A stretch of DNA of 64,000 nucleotides, taken from positions 3,557 through 67,556 of the forward strand of contig PLWV01000021.1 of the NCBI GenBank assembly GCA_003153155.1, written 5' to 3'. Every line of letters starts with the position of its first letter. The stretch's first letter is position 1. This DNA comes from Gallionella sp. GTDB taxonomy: Bacteria > Pseudomonadota > Gammaproteobacteria > Burkholderiales > Gallionellaceae. A model generated the notes under the pieces. That model saw nothing but the letters and a program-made list of their open reading frames with translations, ran no database searches and was not told the DNA's origin. Below, piece by piece: positions 33,905 through 42,888 of this stretch. The translations under genes were made by a program, and so were the position numbers.

Positions 33905-35421
33905 TGTTCTCCTTGCTGCTGATCAGCAGCATCACTATCCTCGTCTTCTACATCATACGCATCAAGCGCAGGCTTGCTCGCGACATCAGCGACCGCAAAC
34001 AGTCTGAACAACGCGAACAAACCCGCAACCATGTGTTGGAACTGCTGGCCCATGGCGCGCCGCTCGCAACCATTCTGGAGGCTATCATGCGTGGAGTGGA
34101 GCAGGAGCAACCGGCCATGCTTTGCAGCATCCTGCTGCTCGATAACGAGGGCAAGCACCTCCTGACCGGCGCTGCACCCAGCCTGCCCGATTTCTACAAC
34201 GCTGCGATCAACGGGATCGAAATCGGCATCGGTGCCGGCTCTTGCGGTACAGCCGCCTTTACCGGCCAGCGTGTCATCGTTGCAGACGTCCAGACCCATC
34301 CTTACTGGGCACCCTATAAGGAACTCACCGGTAGGGCGGGGCTGGGCGCGTGCTGGTCGGAACCCATCCGTTCGGCTTCCGGCAAAGTGCTCGGCACCTT
34401 CGCCATTTATCATCATCAAGCGCACCAGCCGACTGATGAAGAGATCCGCCTGATCGAGCAAACCGCCAACCTGGCCGAGATTGCGCTGGGCCGCAGTCGT
34501 GCCGATCAGGCGCTCAAAGAGAGCGAGAAACTGCTCTCCGATATTCTGGAAAACGTCACCGCCTACATCTACACGAAGGACACACAGAGCCACTACCTGT
34601 TCGCCAACCGCCTGTTGCGCGAGCGGTTCGATGCGCCGATGGAAGAGATCGCGGGTTACGACGACAACAAGTTCTTCGACGCCGATACCGCCGCCAATAT
34701 GCGCAGGGACGATCTGCGTGTATTGCAGAATGGGGAAACACTCCAAACCGAAGAGACCAATCTCAATATCCTTACAGGGGTGACGGAGGTCTTCCTGTCG
34801 GTCAAGCTTCCTCTGCGGCGCGAGGATGGCAGCATCTATGCTTTGTGCGGCATCTCTACCGACATCACCGAGCGCAAGGACATAGAGGAACACATGCAAC
34901 ACATGGCGCAATACGATGCGCTAACTCACCTGCCCAACCGCGCGCTATTCAACGACCGCCTGCACCAGGCGATCGCTGCCGCACAACGGAATAAAGCACA
35001 TTTGGCACTGATGTTCATCGACCTGGACAAGTTCAAACCGGTCAATGACACATACGGTCACGGCGTGGGCGATCTGTTGCTGAAGGAAGTCGCGATGCGC
35101 ATCCAGGATTGCCTGCGTGAGTCAGACACCGCTGCGCGGATAGGCGGCGACGAATTCGTCATCCTATTACCGACCATCGAAACGAAGCAGGATGCCAGCA
35201 AGGTCGGGGAGAAAATACTCCATGCCCTCAACCAGCCTTTCGATCTGGCGGGACACAGCCTGCAAATCTCCTCGAGTATAGGCGTTGCTGTCTATCCGCA
35301 ACACGGCCGCGACGAGAAGCTGCTGGTCAAAAGCGCTGACATCGCCATGTATCATGCCAAGAAAAATGGCCGCAACAACGTCAAGATATACCAGCCCGGA
35401 ATGCAGGAAATCAGCCAGTGA
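33898..35421 (+). CDS. Membrane-anchored GAF-PAS diguanylate cyclase
   Basis: Makes c-di-GMP. GTG at 33898 is chosen because AGGAGGG lies 7 bases upstream and translation opens directly with a membrane span (VVFSLLLISSITILVFYII); an upstream ATG at 33835 would add a non-hydrophobic 21-residue piece. Order: TM about 2-22, a GAF domain about 50-200 (GIGAGSCGTAAFTG), a PAS domain about 215-330 (ILENVTAYIYTKDTQSHYLFANR), and GGDEF about 345-500. The active GGDEF is residues 416-420 and the inhibitory I-site RESD is 407-410, so it is probably an active, feedback-inhibited enzyme. The missing periplasmic sensor is unusual for a protein with one N-terminal span. Confidence 0.9.
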   Translation: MVVFSLLLISSITILVFYIIRIKRRLARDISDRKQSEQREQTRNHVLELLAHGAPLATILEAIMRGVEQEQPAMLCSILLLDNEGKHLLTGAAPSLPDFYNAAINGIEIGIGAGSCGTAAFTGQRVIVADVQTHPYWAPYKELTGRAGLGACWSEPIRSASGKVLGTFAIYHHQAHQPTDEEIRLIEQTANLAEIALGRSRADQALKESEKLLSDILENVTAYIYTKDTQSHYLFANRLLRERFDAPMEEIAGYDDNKFFDADTAANMRRDDLRVLQNGETLQTEETNLNILTGVTEVFLSVKLPLRREDGSIYALCGISTDITERKDIEEHMQHMAQYDALTHLPNRALFNDRLHQAIAAAQRNKAHLALMFIDLDKFKPVNDTYGHGVGDLLLKEVAMRIQDCLRESDTAARIGGDEFVILLPTIETKQDASKVGEKILHALNQPFDLAGHSLQISSSIGVAVYPQHGRDEKLLVKSADIAMYHAKKNGRNNVKIYQPGMQEISQ

Positions 35422-35546
35422 AGTGCAGCAGTTCCCTTCATGCATTCTCACTATAATCCTGCCTTCGCATGTTTTTCGCCGCTCGTCAGCCATTTTTAGA
35501 ATAATCACACATCCCATAGCCGGGATTTTATAGGTGCCATCCTGCA

Positions 35547-35903
35547 ATGAAAAAATCTGAAATCAAATTTACCGTTACACTTGACGATAACAAGATGCCT
35601 GAAAAGATCGACTGGAGCGCTTCCGACGCAAAAGCGGAAAGCACCAGCAAAGCGGTGATGATCGCTCTTTGGGACACCAAGGAAAAAAACACGCTGCGTA
35701 TCGATCTATGGACCAAAGACATGATGGTGGATGAGATGAAACAGTTTTATCACCAGAATCTTTTATCCATGGCAGATACTTTTGAACGTGCCACCGGAGA
35801 AGTGGAAGCAGCAAAAGCCATGCGCACCTTTGCCCAGGAATTTGGTGAACGTATGAATCTGGTCATGAAAAATAATTTTTATTCTCTGGGCAAGAACATT
35901 TAA
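35547..35903 (+). CDS. gldC: GldC-like protein
   Basis: A 118-aa soluble protein closely resembling the gliding-motility protein GldC (TIGR03515-like), normally found in Bacteroidota. Matching hallmarks are KKSEIKFTVTLDDNKMPEKI, DWSASDAKAESTSKAVMIALWD, LRIDLWTKDMMVDEMKQFYHQ and MADTFERATGE. The gene is richer in AAA, GAA and AAT codons than its neighbours, consistent with transfer. No other Bacteroidota gliding or type IX secretion gene (gldK-N, sprA) is present here, so the product probably serves a different role. It stands alone between a cyclase and a dehydrogenase; a repeat fragment (AATTCCGAATTTTTAG) follows at 35923. Confidence 0.85.
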   Translation: MKKSEIKFTVTLDDNKMPEKIDWSASDAKAESTSKAVMIALWDTKEKNTLRIDLWTKDMMVDEMKQFYHQNLLSMADTFERATGEVEAAKAMRTFAQEFGERMNLVMKNNFYSLGKNI

Positions 35904-35958
35904 GTTTAGGTAATCAGGACGAATTCCGAATTTTTAGAATCACCCATAGAGGACGACA

Positions 35959-36657
35959 ATGAAAACCACATTGATTACAGGCGCCAACCGTGGCATCGGA
36001 CTGGAGTTTTGCAGACAGTATGCCGCAGATGGCTGGCGTGTTCTGGCTTGTAGCCGCTATCCCGAAAAGTCGGACGCGCTAAACAAACTGGCGGCTCAAT
36101 ATCCTGAGTTGATAAAAATGCATGCGCTTGATGTCGCCGATCATGTCCAGATCGAGCGCCTGGCGCAGGTGCTGGCCGATGAATCCATCGACCTGCTCAT
36201 TAACAATGCCGGCATCTATCCTGATTCTGATAAAAGCGGTTTTGGCCATACCGGTTATGCGGAATGGATCCAGGCATTCCGCATCAACACCATGGCGCCA
36301 CTCAAGATGGCCGAGACATTCGCCACACAAATCACTCGCAGCAAGCAAAAAACCATCGTGACCATCACCAGCAAAATGGGCAGCTTTGCGGACAATGGCG
36401 GAGGCGGCAGTTACCTTTACCGCTCCAGCAAAGCGGCGGTGAATATGGTCGTGAAGAGTCTTGGAATCGACCTGAAGCCGATCGGAATCACTGCGGTAGT
36501 ATTCCATCCGGGTTGGGTCAAGACTGATATGGGCGGGCCGAGCGCATTGATCTCCGCAGAGCAAAGCGTATCGGGCATACGTCAAGTGATCAGCAGCCTC
36601 ACTATAGCCGACTCCGGGAAATTCTTTGGTTATGACGGACAGGTGATTCCTTGGTAA
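35959..36657 (+). CDS. Short-chain dehydrogenase/reductase
   Basis: A classical SDR of 232 aa. NAD(P) binding motif TGANRGIGLEF (residues 7-17), NNAG near residue 80, active-site Ser within TSKMGS, and Y-x-x-x-K in YRSSKAA. The C-terminus (HPGWVKTDMGGPSALISAEQSV) resembles the C-factor/CsgA subgroup of SDRs. Substrate unknown; cytoplasmic. The preceding GAGGACGAC supplies the ribosome binding site. It is probably independent of gldC. Confidence 0.9.
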   Translation: MKTTLITGANRGIGLEFCRQYAADGWRVLACSRYPEKSDALNKLAAQYPELIKMHALDVADHVQIERLAQVLADESIDLLINNAGIYPDSDKSGFGHTGYAEWIQAFRINTMAPLKMAETFATQITRSKQKTIVTITSKMGSFADNGGGGSYLYRSSKAAVNMVVKSLGIDLKPIGITAVVFHPGWVKTDMGGPSALISAEQSVSGIRQVISSLTIADSGKFFGYDGQVIPW

Positions 36658-36841
36658 TCACGCCCGAATCCTGCAATCCTGTTTTTATGAAGTTGCTGAC
36701 AGCAGGAGTATCAAACCAGACGAGTGGCAACTAAGCGCAAACAGACTTCGGATTTTGAACAGGAGATGCAAAATGCAAAAACGTAAAACGAAACTGACCC
36801 TTTGAAGCTCGGTTGCTTATGCGAAGATGACCCTTTTAGTT

Positions 36842-37252
36842 TTATGACTCCTTGGTCCACATGCGAAGGGTGACGGCACCTTCTGGATAAGTGTACACCG
36901 GACTCACCCGACGGTTGATCGCAACATGCCCGGCGGCGTCACCCTTGTTAGTTCTCTCGTGGCAGTTTTTGTTTGCCCTGAACAGATCGTTCTCGATGCA
37001 GAGCCACTTGATCGTCACGCCGGGTATGGCCGCTGCCAACTCCTGTACGATCTGTTGCCGCACGGCTTCCTGACAATATGCGATCTCAACCACAACGCAG
37101 TCCTGTCCAGAACGCAGGGCTGCGATTAGAGCAGCATGTTGGGTCGGATCGTTGAGGAAGCCCTCATCAAACTTCGCGCTGGCGACGATGCGATCCGCGA
37201 GCCACGTCTTGCCCGCCCCGCACAAGCCAAGGATGAACATCACCGTCGCCAT
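36842..37252 (-). CDS. P-loop NTPase, 136 aa
   Basis: A small protein with a Walker A at residues 9-16, GLCGAGKT, within MATVMFILGLCGAGKTWLAD, and DCVVVEIAYCQ as a possible Walker B-like strand. It resembles kinase-like AAA domains of small phage or bacterial NTPases, but I cannot assign a substrate. The C-terminal ~30 residues (AINRRVSPVYTYPEGAV) are polar. It sits where ruvB normally follows ruvA, but it is far too short for RuvB and lacks its Walker B and sensor motifs. Confidence 0.7.
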   Translation of the reverse strand: MATVMFILGLCGAGKTWLADRIVASAKFDEGFLNDPTQHAALIAALRSGQDCVVVEIAYCQEAVRQQIVQELAAAIPGVTIKWLCIENDLFRANKNCHERTNKGDAAGHVAINRRVSPVYTYPEGAVTLRMWTKES

Positions 37253-37328
37253 ATCAGTCTCTCAGAAGTTAAAGGGGTTAGCTCAGCTTCAATTTGTTTT
37301 TCATCATGCTGTTATGGTGATGGCGGCT

Positions 37329-37910
37329 TCAAGCCTTGGACAACAACTTGAGTGCTTGACGGATACCGTCCGAGACGCTGGCATCTTTGGGTAATTGTTT
37401 GGCCGCCCAGTCCGCTTCCTTGTCGTTGTAGCCCAATGCCAGCAGGGCGTTAACGATGTCGTTGTTTATTGATGTGACAGCCGCACCTCGAACAACACTC
37501 GCGCCAGTCACCACGAACTTGCCCTGCAATTCCAGCAGCAACCGCTCGGCGGTCTTCTTGCCCACGCCGGGAATTTTTGTGAGTCGGCCTGCCTCTCTAT
37601 TCGCCACTGCCACGGCCAGATCATTCAGGCTCAAACCTGACAACACCGAGAGCGCCAGCTTGGGGCCGACGCCGCTGATCTTGAGCAACTGGCGGAATGC
37701 GACGCGCTCTTCATTGCTCAAAAATCCGTACAACAAATGCGCATCCTCGCGCACGATGAGTTGTGTGTGCAGCACCACTTTTTCATGCAGCACGGGCAGG
37801 TTGTAGAACGTGCTCATCGGCACGTCCAGTTCATAAGCCACGCCCTGCACGTCCAGCAGGATTTGCGGCGGATTTTTTTCCAGCAGGATGCCTGTTAAAC
37901 GACCGATCAT
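37329..37910 (-). CDS. ruvA: Holliday junction ATP-dependent DNA helicase subunit RuvA
   Basis: The 193-aa junction-binding subunit. It starts [20 protein letters not shown] with an OB-fold, then two helix-hairpin-helix motifs, [17 protein letters not shown] and [19 protein letters not shown], and a C-terminal domain III ([20 protein letters not shown]) that contacts RuvB. It targets RuvB to crossovers during repair. It follows ruvC on the minus strand, separated by a palindromic repeat. No ruvB follows within the window. Confidence 0.97.
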   Translation of the reverse strand: MIGRLTGILLEKNPPQILLDVQGVAYELDVPMSTFYNLPVLHEKVVLHTQLIVREDAHLLYGFLSNEERVAFRQLLKISGVGPKLALSVLSGLSLNDLAVAVANREAGRLTKIPGVGKKTAERLLLELQGKFVVTGASVVRGAAVTSINNDIVNALLALGYNDKEADWAAKQLPKDASVSDGIRQALKLLSKA

Positions 37911-37937
37911 TTCAAGTGAGCCCCGGAAAAATTATTA

Positions 37938-38069
37938 TTTCGTCATTCCCGCGCAGGCGGGAATCCAGCAAATCAAAAATTCTGTGTAGCAGACAAAACA
38001 AAAATGTCGTCCCGCCATGCGGGGATCATCCAATTGACTGGATTCCCGCCTGCGCGGGAATGACGGAAG
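37938..38069. repeat. Palindromic repeat pair between ruvC and ruvA
   Basis: CGTCATTCCCGCGCAGGCGG starts the left arm and CCGCCTGCGCGGGAATGACG closes the right; together they form a perfect long inverted repeat around an AT-rich middle that includes a further ATGCGGGGATCATCC piece. This is a dispersed repeat common in proteobacteria, not a gene. Confidence 0.85.
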
Positions 38070-38083
38070 CACATTGATGTCCA

Positions 38084-38623
38084 TCAAACCAATCTCCCAT
38101 TTTTCATGCGATACCCCGCCGTAGCCAGCGCACCCAAGCCTTGCCCGCTGTGCGCATGGCAAATCGCGCAGGCCAGCGCGTCTGCCGCATCCGGGCTGGG
38201 TGTGCCAGACAACTTCAACAAGCGTTGCACCATTTGTTGCACTTGCTCCTTCTCGGCATGGCCGTTGCCGACCACGGCCTGTTTGACCTGCAACGCGGTG
38301 TATTCCGCCACCGGCAGATTCGCCAGCACCGCCGCGCAGATCGCCGCGCCGCGTGCCTGACCGAGTAGCAGGGTGGATTGCGGGTTGACGTTGACGAACA
38401 CTTTTTCCACCGCGACTTGATCGGGCCGGTGCTGCGCAATCACTTCACTCAACGAATTCAGTATGGCTTTTAACCGCTCCGGCAATTCGCCGTCCGGCGT
38501 TTTGATGCAGCCGCTGGCGACATAACTCAACTGCTGCCCGGCTTTGTCCAACACGCCGAAGCCGGTGATGCGCAGGCCGGGATCTATGCCGAGGATGCGG
38601 ATTGGTGGAGGGGGGGCGATCAA
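38084..38623 (-). CDS. ruvC: Crossover junction endodeoxyribonuclease RuvC
   Basis: The Holliday junction resolvase, 179 aa, acting as a dimer with Mg2+. Acidic residues of the active site are in [26 protein letters not shown] and [16 protein letters not shown]; the conserved [13 protein letters not shown] helix is present. It is followed by ruvA after 173 bases of repeat and preceded by yebC, as in many proteobacteria. The yebC gap is filled by a G/C-rich inverted repeat. Confidence 0.96.
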   Translation of the reverse strand: MIAPPPPIRILGIDPGLRITGFGVLDKAGQQLSYVASGCIKTPDGELPERLKAILNSLSEVIAQHRPDQVAVEKVFVNVNPQSTLLLGQARGAAICAAVLANLPVAEYTALQVKQAVVGNGHAEKEQVQQMVQRLLKLSGTPSPDAADALACAICHAHSGQGLGALATAGYRMKNGRLV

Positions 38624-38624
38624 A

Positions 38625-38714
38625 ACCTAAACCCCCTCTAACTCCCCCTTGTCAGGGGGAGGACGTGAGGCTCCTCCCCTGACAAGGGGAGGCTGGGAGG
38701 GGTTAGGTTTTTCC
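38625..38714. repeat. G/C-rich inverted repeat between yebC and ruvC
   Basis: ACCTAAACCCCCTCTAAC and GAGGGGTTAGGTTTTT form the outer arms, with CCCCCTTGTCAGGGGG and CCCCTGACAAGGGG as inner hairpins. A second member in inverse order lies at 44732-44822. It could attenuate transcription between genes. Confidence 0.8.
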
Positions 38715-38751
38715 CCTTGTCCCTTTTCCCTTGGCCCTTGCATCTTTAAAA

Positions 38752-39477
38752 TCATTCCTCGATCACCGCCGTCGTATAGACTTCCTGCACGTCATCCAGA
38801 TCTTCCAGTGCGTCGATCAGCTTCTGCATCTTCACTGCATCATCGCCGGTGAAGATCACTTCGTTGGCGGGTTTCATGATGACTTCGCCGAATTCCGCTT
38901 TATAGCCTGCCGCTTCCAAGGCCTGCTTCACATTCACGAAATCATGCGGCGTAGTCGTCACCTCGATGCTGCCGTCGTCATTGCTGACGATGTCTTCCGC
39001 ACCGGCATCCAGCGCCACTTCCATCAGGCCGTTCTCGTCCGTGCCGGGGGCGAAGATCATCTGCCCGCAATGCGTGAACAGGAACGAGACCGAACCATCC
39101 GTGCCGAGATTGCCGCCATTCTTGGTGAAGGCATGGCGCACATCGGCGACGGTGCGCGTCTTGTTGTCGGTCATGCAGTCCACCATCACCGCCGCGCCGT
39201 TGATGCCGTAACCTTCGTAGCGCAACTCCTGATACTCCACGCCATCCAGTTCGCCGCTACCGCGCTTGATGGCGCGCTCGACGTTGTCCTTGGGCATATT
39301 GTTGGAATACGCCTTGTCCATCGCCAGGCGCAGGCGCGGATTGCCATCCGGGTCGCCGCCGCCCAGCCGTGCCGCCACGGTGATTTCCTTGATCAATCGC
39401 GTGAAATTTTTACCGCGCTTGGCATCCTGCTTGCCCTTGCGGTGTTGGATGTTCGCCCATTTACTATGCCCTGCCAT
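38752..39477 (-). CDS. yebC: YebC/PmpR-family regulatory protein
   Basis: A 241-aa YebC/TACO1-family protein. ATG at 39477 gives [23 protein letters not shown], the universal N-terminus; in-frame codons upstream (to 39594) are rejected because they overlap the divergent ParA gene's leader. Family members relieve ribosome stalling at polyproline or act as DNA-binding regulators. Motifs: [45 protein letters not shown], and [20 protein letters not shown]. It is the first gene of yebC-ruvC-ruvA. Confidence 0.95.
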   Translation of the reverse strand: MAGHSKWANIQHRKGKQDAKRGKNFTRLIKEITVAARLGGGDPDGNPRLRLAMDKAYSNNMPKDNVERAIKRGSGELDGVEYQELRYEGYGINGAAVMVDCMTDNKTRTVADVRHAFTKNGGNLGTDGSVSFLFTHCGQMIFAPGTDENGLMEVALDAGAEDIVSNDDGSIEVTTTPHDFVNVKQALEAAGYKAEFGEVIMKPANEVIFTGDDAVKMQKLIDALEDLDDVQEVYTTAVIEE

Positions 39478-39566
39478 ACTGTTCCCCGAAAAAATGTTGC
39501 GCGATGGTATCATTTCCACCTGTTTAACCCAATATTTAGACCTCTCCGAGGAAAGGTATAGGCGAG

Positions 39567-40181
39567 ATGAAAACGATTCTGATTGCAAATCCAAAAGGCG
39601 GTAGCGGCAAAACCACGCTGTCGGTCAACATTGCCGGATTTCTGGCCAATCGCGGTCAGCGCGTGGCCCTGCTCGACCTCGATCGCCAACAATCCGCCTC
39701 GCTATGGCTCGCCATGCGCCCCGACAATCTCCCTCCGATACGAACACTGGAATCAAAAAAAGAGGAAGCACACCGCAACGACTGGCTGGTGATAGATTCA
39801 CCCGCCGGCCTGCATGGCAAGAACCTTGCCCATGCCCTCAAGCTGGCCAGCAAAATCATCGTGCCCGTCGCCCCGTCTTTATTCGATCTGCAAGCCAGCC
39901 GTGACTTCCTGCAAATACTGGCCGAAGAAAAGAAAGTGCGCAACAGCAAGTGCCATATCGGCATAGTCGGCATGCGCATGGAGATGCGTACCAAAGCCGC
40001 TTGGGCGCTGGAACATTTTCTCGCCACCCTTGATCTGCCGATACTCGCTTACCTGCGTGAGACACAGGTATATGTGAATGCCGCCTTTGAGGGGAAATCC
40101 CTGTTCGACCTTGCGCCCTACCTCGCCGAGCGCGAGCTCGAACAATGGGCGTTTTTGCAGGACTGGCTGGATAAAGACTGA
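39567..40181 (+). CDS. Orphan ParA/MinD-type ATPase
   Basis: A 204-aa deviant Walker A ATPase: [20 protein letters not shown] (residues 8-27), [12 protein letters not shown] (A'), and [12 protein letters not shown] (Walker B). There is no ParB gene or parS cluster near, so it is not a chromosomal segregation pair in this context. Orphan ParAs position protein machineries such as chemosensory arrays or pili at the cell surface. Leading AGGCGAG before ATG supports the start. It is divergent from yebC and followed 52 bases later by a membrane protein gene. Confidence 0.88.
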   Translation: MKTILIANPKGGSGKTTLSVNIAGFLANRGQRVALLDLDRQQSASLWLAMRPDNLPPIRTLESKKEEAHRNDWLVIDSPAGLHGKNLAHALKLASKIIVPVAPSLFDLQASRDFLQILAEEKKVRNSKCHIGIVGMRMEMRTKAAWALEHFLATLDLPILAYLRETQVYVNAAFEGKSLFDLAPYLAERELEQWAFLQDWLDKD

Positions 40182-40233
40182 TTTGCCCGTCCGCAAAATC
40201 GGACTCCGTTCACCGGTTATAAAATAACAAACA

Positions 40234-42144
40234 ATGAATCTGACGCTTTCCCTTGCCCGAATGCGGCAACTTGCACCCTTGCTGCTCGTATTGGTCAGCG
40301 CGGTGGTTGTAGTTGCAGCCTATTTGCAGGCATTGAACTTTCCGTTTGTTTTAGACGATATTGCTTACATCAATTGGAATACTAAACTGACAGGACTGCA
40401 CCTGAGCGAACTATGGCGACTCTTTACCGAGCCTTATAACGACTTTTCTGAGTTTCTTCCGCTGCGCGATCTTTCCTACTGGTTCGACATCACGCTGTTC
40501 GGCCTGAACTCAGCCGCGTTCCGGGCGCATAACATCATTCTGTATCTGCTTTGCCTGCCGCTGGTCTATGCCACCACCTTGGGCTTATGGCGATACTTCC
40601 GCCCAGCGGATGCCGCAAGCGCGCCATGGGCAGCGGCTGCAGTCACCGCATTGTTTGCGCTGCATCCTGCGCACGCCGAAGCCGTGGTTTGGATCAGCGG
40701 CCGCAAAGACGTGCTTTCAGCCACGTTCTCGCTGCTTGCGCTGTGGCTCGCCGTGAATGCAAAACGGGAGCAGGGACTTTCCCCCCGATATGCCGCAGCA
40801 GCCTTGCTTGCGCTGCTGGCGGCGATGCTCTCGAAGGCGACGGCCGTTGCGGTGGCGCCGGTTATCGCCATGCTCTGGATCATCTTCTGGCGCGATATTC
40901 CGGCGCAGCACAGGCGCCGCTCACACCTGCTGTGGCCTCTTGCCAGCCTGTTATTAGCCGTGTGCGTTGCCCTGATCTTTACGGCAAGCAGTACGGTGAA
41001 GGAGCCGGTTTATTTCGGTGTTGAAGCGGTCACCCGATTGTTAGCCATACTGGGATGGCTGGCTCGTCTTGCCGTCAGCCCGGGAAGCCGTCATTTGTAT
41101 TACCCGGTATTCGAAGATACATACCTTCCATTCAGGGTCGCACTCGGGGTAGCGGTTCTGGCAGCGGCCGCAGCCGGTGGAGTGATGATCCTGCGCAGAC
41201 GCTCTCTGGAGGGATTTGCTCTGGTCATTTTTTTGCTGCTGTGCATGCCTTACACTCAGTTGATTCCTTACGTTACGGATTCGCTCGTATCAGACCGTTT
41301 TTTGGCGCTTGCGGTGTGGCCGGCCATGCTGTTGGTTGTCGCACTATCATGGCGTTTGAACCCCGTTCCCCGCACTGCACTATTAATTGTCATCGCGCTG
41401 GCATGGGTCTTCCAGACCGTCGAGCGGCCCCGCGACTGGCGCAGTTTCGAAGCACTGGTAGACGCGGATTTGCGCGCATATCCCGGATACTATATGCCTG
41501 CTGTATTTAAAATCTCCAGTTTCCAGTTACCACGCGGGCAGTATCGCGATGCGGAAAACTTGGCCAGTAGCATAACAACCCCAGAGATTCGCGATGCCAT
41601 GATTCGGATGATCAAGATCCATCATGGCGGGGATGCCGATGCTGCCACTACTGGCAAGCTCCAGGAAGCAATGGCTATGCTCTGGATGCTGGGACATGAC
41701 CTTAAGCAATTCCCTGTTCAAGCCAGGTGGAATCAGCCATTAAACAATCTCTGGATAAAAATGCCAACGTTTCTTGCAATTGAATGGGGGTATCTGGCCG
41801 CACGTTTTCCTGATGATGTGTCGGTGCGCTACAACGCCGGATTATGGATGTTGGATGCGCATAGATACGATGACGCAGTAGCTTATTTGCGCCCAGCCAC
41901 GGAGTCGCAGCGCCTCCCGGGAACCGTGCGCGGGATAGCCTTCGATGGCCTCGGTCTTGCCTTGATGAATTCCGGACATATTGCCGAAGCGGAAGCACCA
42001 CTACGCGCCGCATTGGAACAGACGCCGCCGGATTTGCGCGCATATTGCTCGCTCACAGAGGTGTATAAGCAGAGCGGTCGATTCGAGGAAGCCGCGCGCG
42101 CTGCGGCTAACTGCCCAGGCGGGCTCAGCGTGCCGCGATATTGA
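40234..42144 (+). CDS. Membrane protein with GT-C-like N-terminus and TPR C-terminus
   Basis: A 636-aa protein with about ten membrane spans (the first at 12-34) followed by a soluble TPR-like region (about 410-625). Early features are FPFVLDDIAYINWN, with an Asp pair just after TM1 as in GT-C glycosyltransferases, and LHPAHAEAVVWISGRKDVLS, which resembles the TMTC/PMT-like family of TPR membrane proteins. It may transfer sugars from polyprenyl phosphates to exported proteins. The TPR part includes VRYNAGLWMLDAHRYDDAVAYL and GLALMNSGHIAEAEAPLRAAL. Its 3' end overlaps the convergent gene by 20 bases. Confidence 0.75.
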   Translation: MNLTLSLARMRQLAPLLLVLVSAVVVVAAYLQALNFPFVLDDIAYINWNTKLTGLHLSELWRLFTEPYNDFSEFLPLRDLSYWFDITLFGLNSAAFRAHNIILYLLCLPLVYATTLGLWRYFRPADAASAPWAAAAVTALFALHPAHAEAVVWISGRKDVLSATFSLLALWLAVNAKREQGLSPRYAAAALLALLAAMLSKATAVAVAPVIAMLWIIFWRDIPAQHRRRSHLLWPLASLLLAVCVALIFTASSTVKEPVYFGVEAVTRLLAILGWLARLAVSPGSRHLYYPVFEDTYLPFRVALGVAVLAAAAAGGVMILRRRSLEGFALVIFLLLCMPYTQLIPYVTDSLVSDRFLALAVWPAMLLVVALSWRLNPVPRTALLIVIALAWVFQTVERPRDWRSFEALVDADLRAYPGYYMPAVFKISSFQLPRGQYRDAENLASSITTPEIRDAMIRMIKIHHGGDADAATTGKLQEAMAMLWMLGHDLKQFPVQARWNQPLNNLWIKMPTFLAIEWGYLAARFPDDVSVRYNAGLWMLDAHRYDDAVAYLRPATESQRLPGTVRGIAFDGLGLALMNSGHIAEAEAPLRAALEQTPPDLRAYCSLTEVYKQSGRFEEAARAAANCPGGLSVPRY

Positions 42145-42847
42145 AACGCATGATGCGGTAAAAATCCGCAAAGCAATGTTCAACGCCGGGTTCACCATTC
42201 AATGCTTTGCTGTTCTGCCTGAGCGCGTCGTTTAATTTTTCTGTCACGTCTTCCTGCCAAAATCCCGGCAGGAAAGGTTCGAGATGTCCAAGCAGCCAAC
42301 GGAATGGCACGAAGCGATACAGCCAGTGCTGTTGCGGGGTTGCGGCATATTCTGTAATCAGCACCGAGCCGCCCGGACGCACCACGCGCGCGATTTCGGC
42401 GTAAGCTTTATGCCGCGCTGAGGTGGGCATTTCGTGGAATAAAAAGAAGACGATGACCTGATCGAATGCGTCGTTGCGATAGGCCAGGCATTCTGCGTTC
42501 ATGCGCGCCAAATGGCAGCGCTCCGTGTAGTGTAGCGTCTTGCGCCGCGCCAATTGCAATTGGCCGGTGGCGATGTCGCACAAGTGAATTTCATTGCGGG
42601 CGCCGGACAGCAGCAACGGCGTGAGTTTTCCGTACACGCAGGTCAGTTGCAGTAGCTTCGCGTCCGGCCTGGTCTCGACTTGTGCCAGTGTCTTTTTCAG
42701 CAGCCGGTCGTATTGACCGAACAGAATGGCGTTGATGACGGGTTGATGATCGAAGAACCAGATGCCCCAGCGCCACAGATACGCCCACCAGTAATAGCGC
42801 GCGAGATACTCGGGCACCCCGTCGAGAAATTTTTTGTATAGGCGCAT
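42125..42847 (-). CDS. rquA: RquA-like class I methyltransferase (rhodoquinone synthesis)
   Basis: A 240-aa SAM-binding protein that resembles RquA, which converts ubiquinone to rhodoquinone for low-potential anaerobic electron transport. Supporting features: VPEYLARYYWWAYLW, a motif I reading LQLTCVYGKLTPLLL (RquA lacks the usual GxGxG), MNAECLAYRNDAFDQVIVFFLFHEMPTSARHKA and ARVVRPGGSVLITEY. RquA is normally distinguished from UbiE/COQ5-type enzymes by that altered motif I. If not RquA it is a related class I methyltransferase. It is convergent with the GT-C gene. Terminal residues are hydrophilic; the N-terminus may associate with the membrane. Confidence 0.65.
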   Translation of the reverse strand: MRLYKKFLDGVPEYLARYYWWAYLWRWGIWFFDHQPVINAILFGQYDRLLKKTLAQVETRPDAKLLQLTCVYGKLTPLLLSGARNEIHLCDIATGQLQLARRKTLHYTERCHLARMNAECLAYRNDAFDQVIVFFLFHEMPTSARHKAYAEIARVVRPGGSVLITEYAATPQQHWLYRFVPFRWLLGHLEPFLPGFWQEDVTEKLNDALRQNSKALNGEPGVEHCFADFYRIMRFNIAAR

Positions 42848-42888
42848 GCCAGCACGTAAATCGGGGGGTGATTGATTAAAGGGAACTT

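Noticed and set aside
36768-36805. Ten-codon peptide with AGGAGATGCAAA upstream
   Set aside because: Too short and featureless to support as a gene; the Shine-Dalgarno-like match alone is weak evidence.
42001-42144. Frameshift where the GT-C/TPR gene and the methyltransferase overlap
   Set aside because: They are convergent, and the 20-base overlap of their 3' ends leaves both complete.
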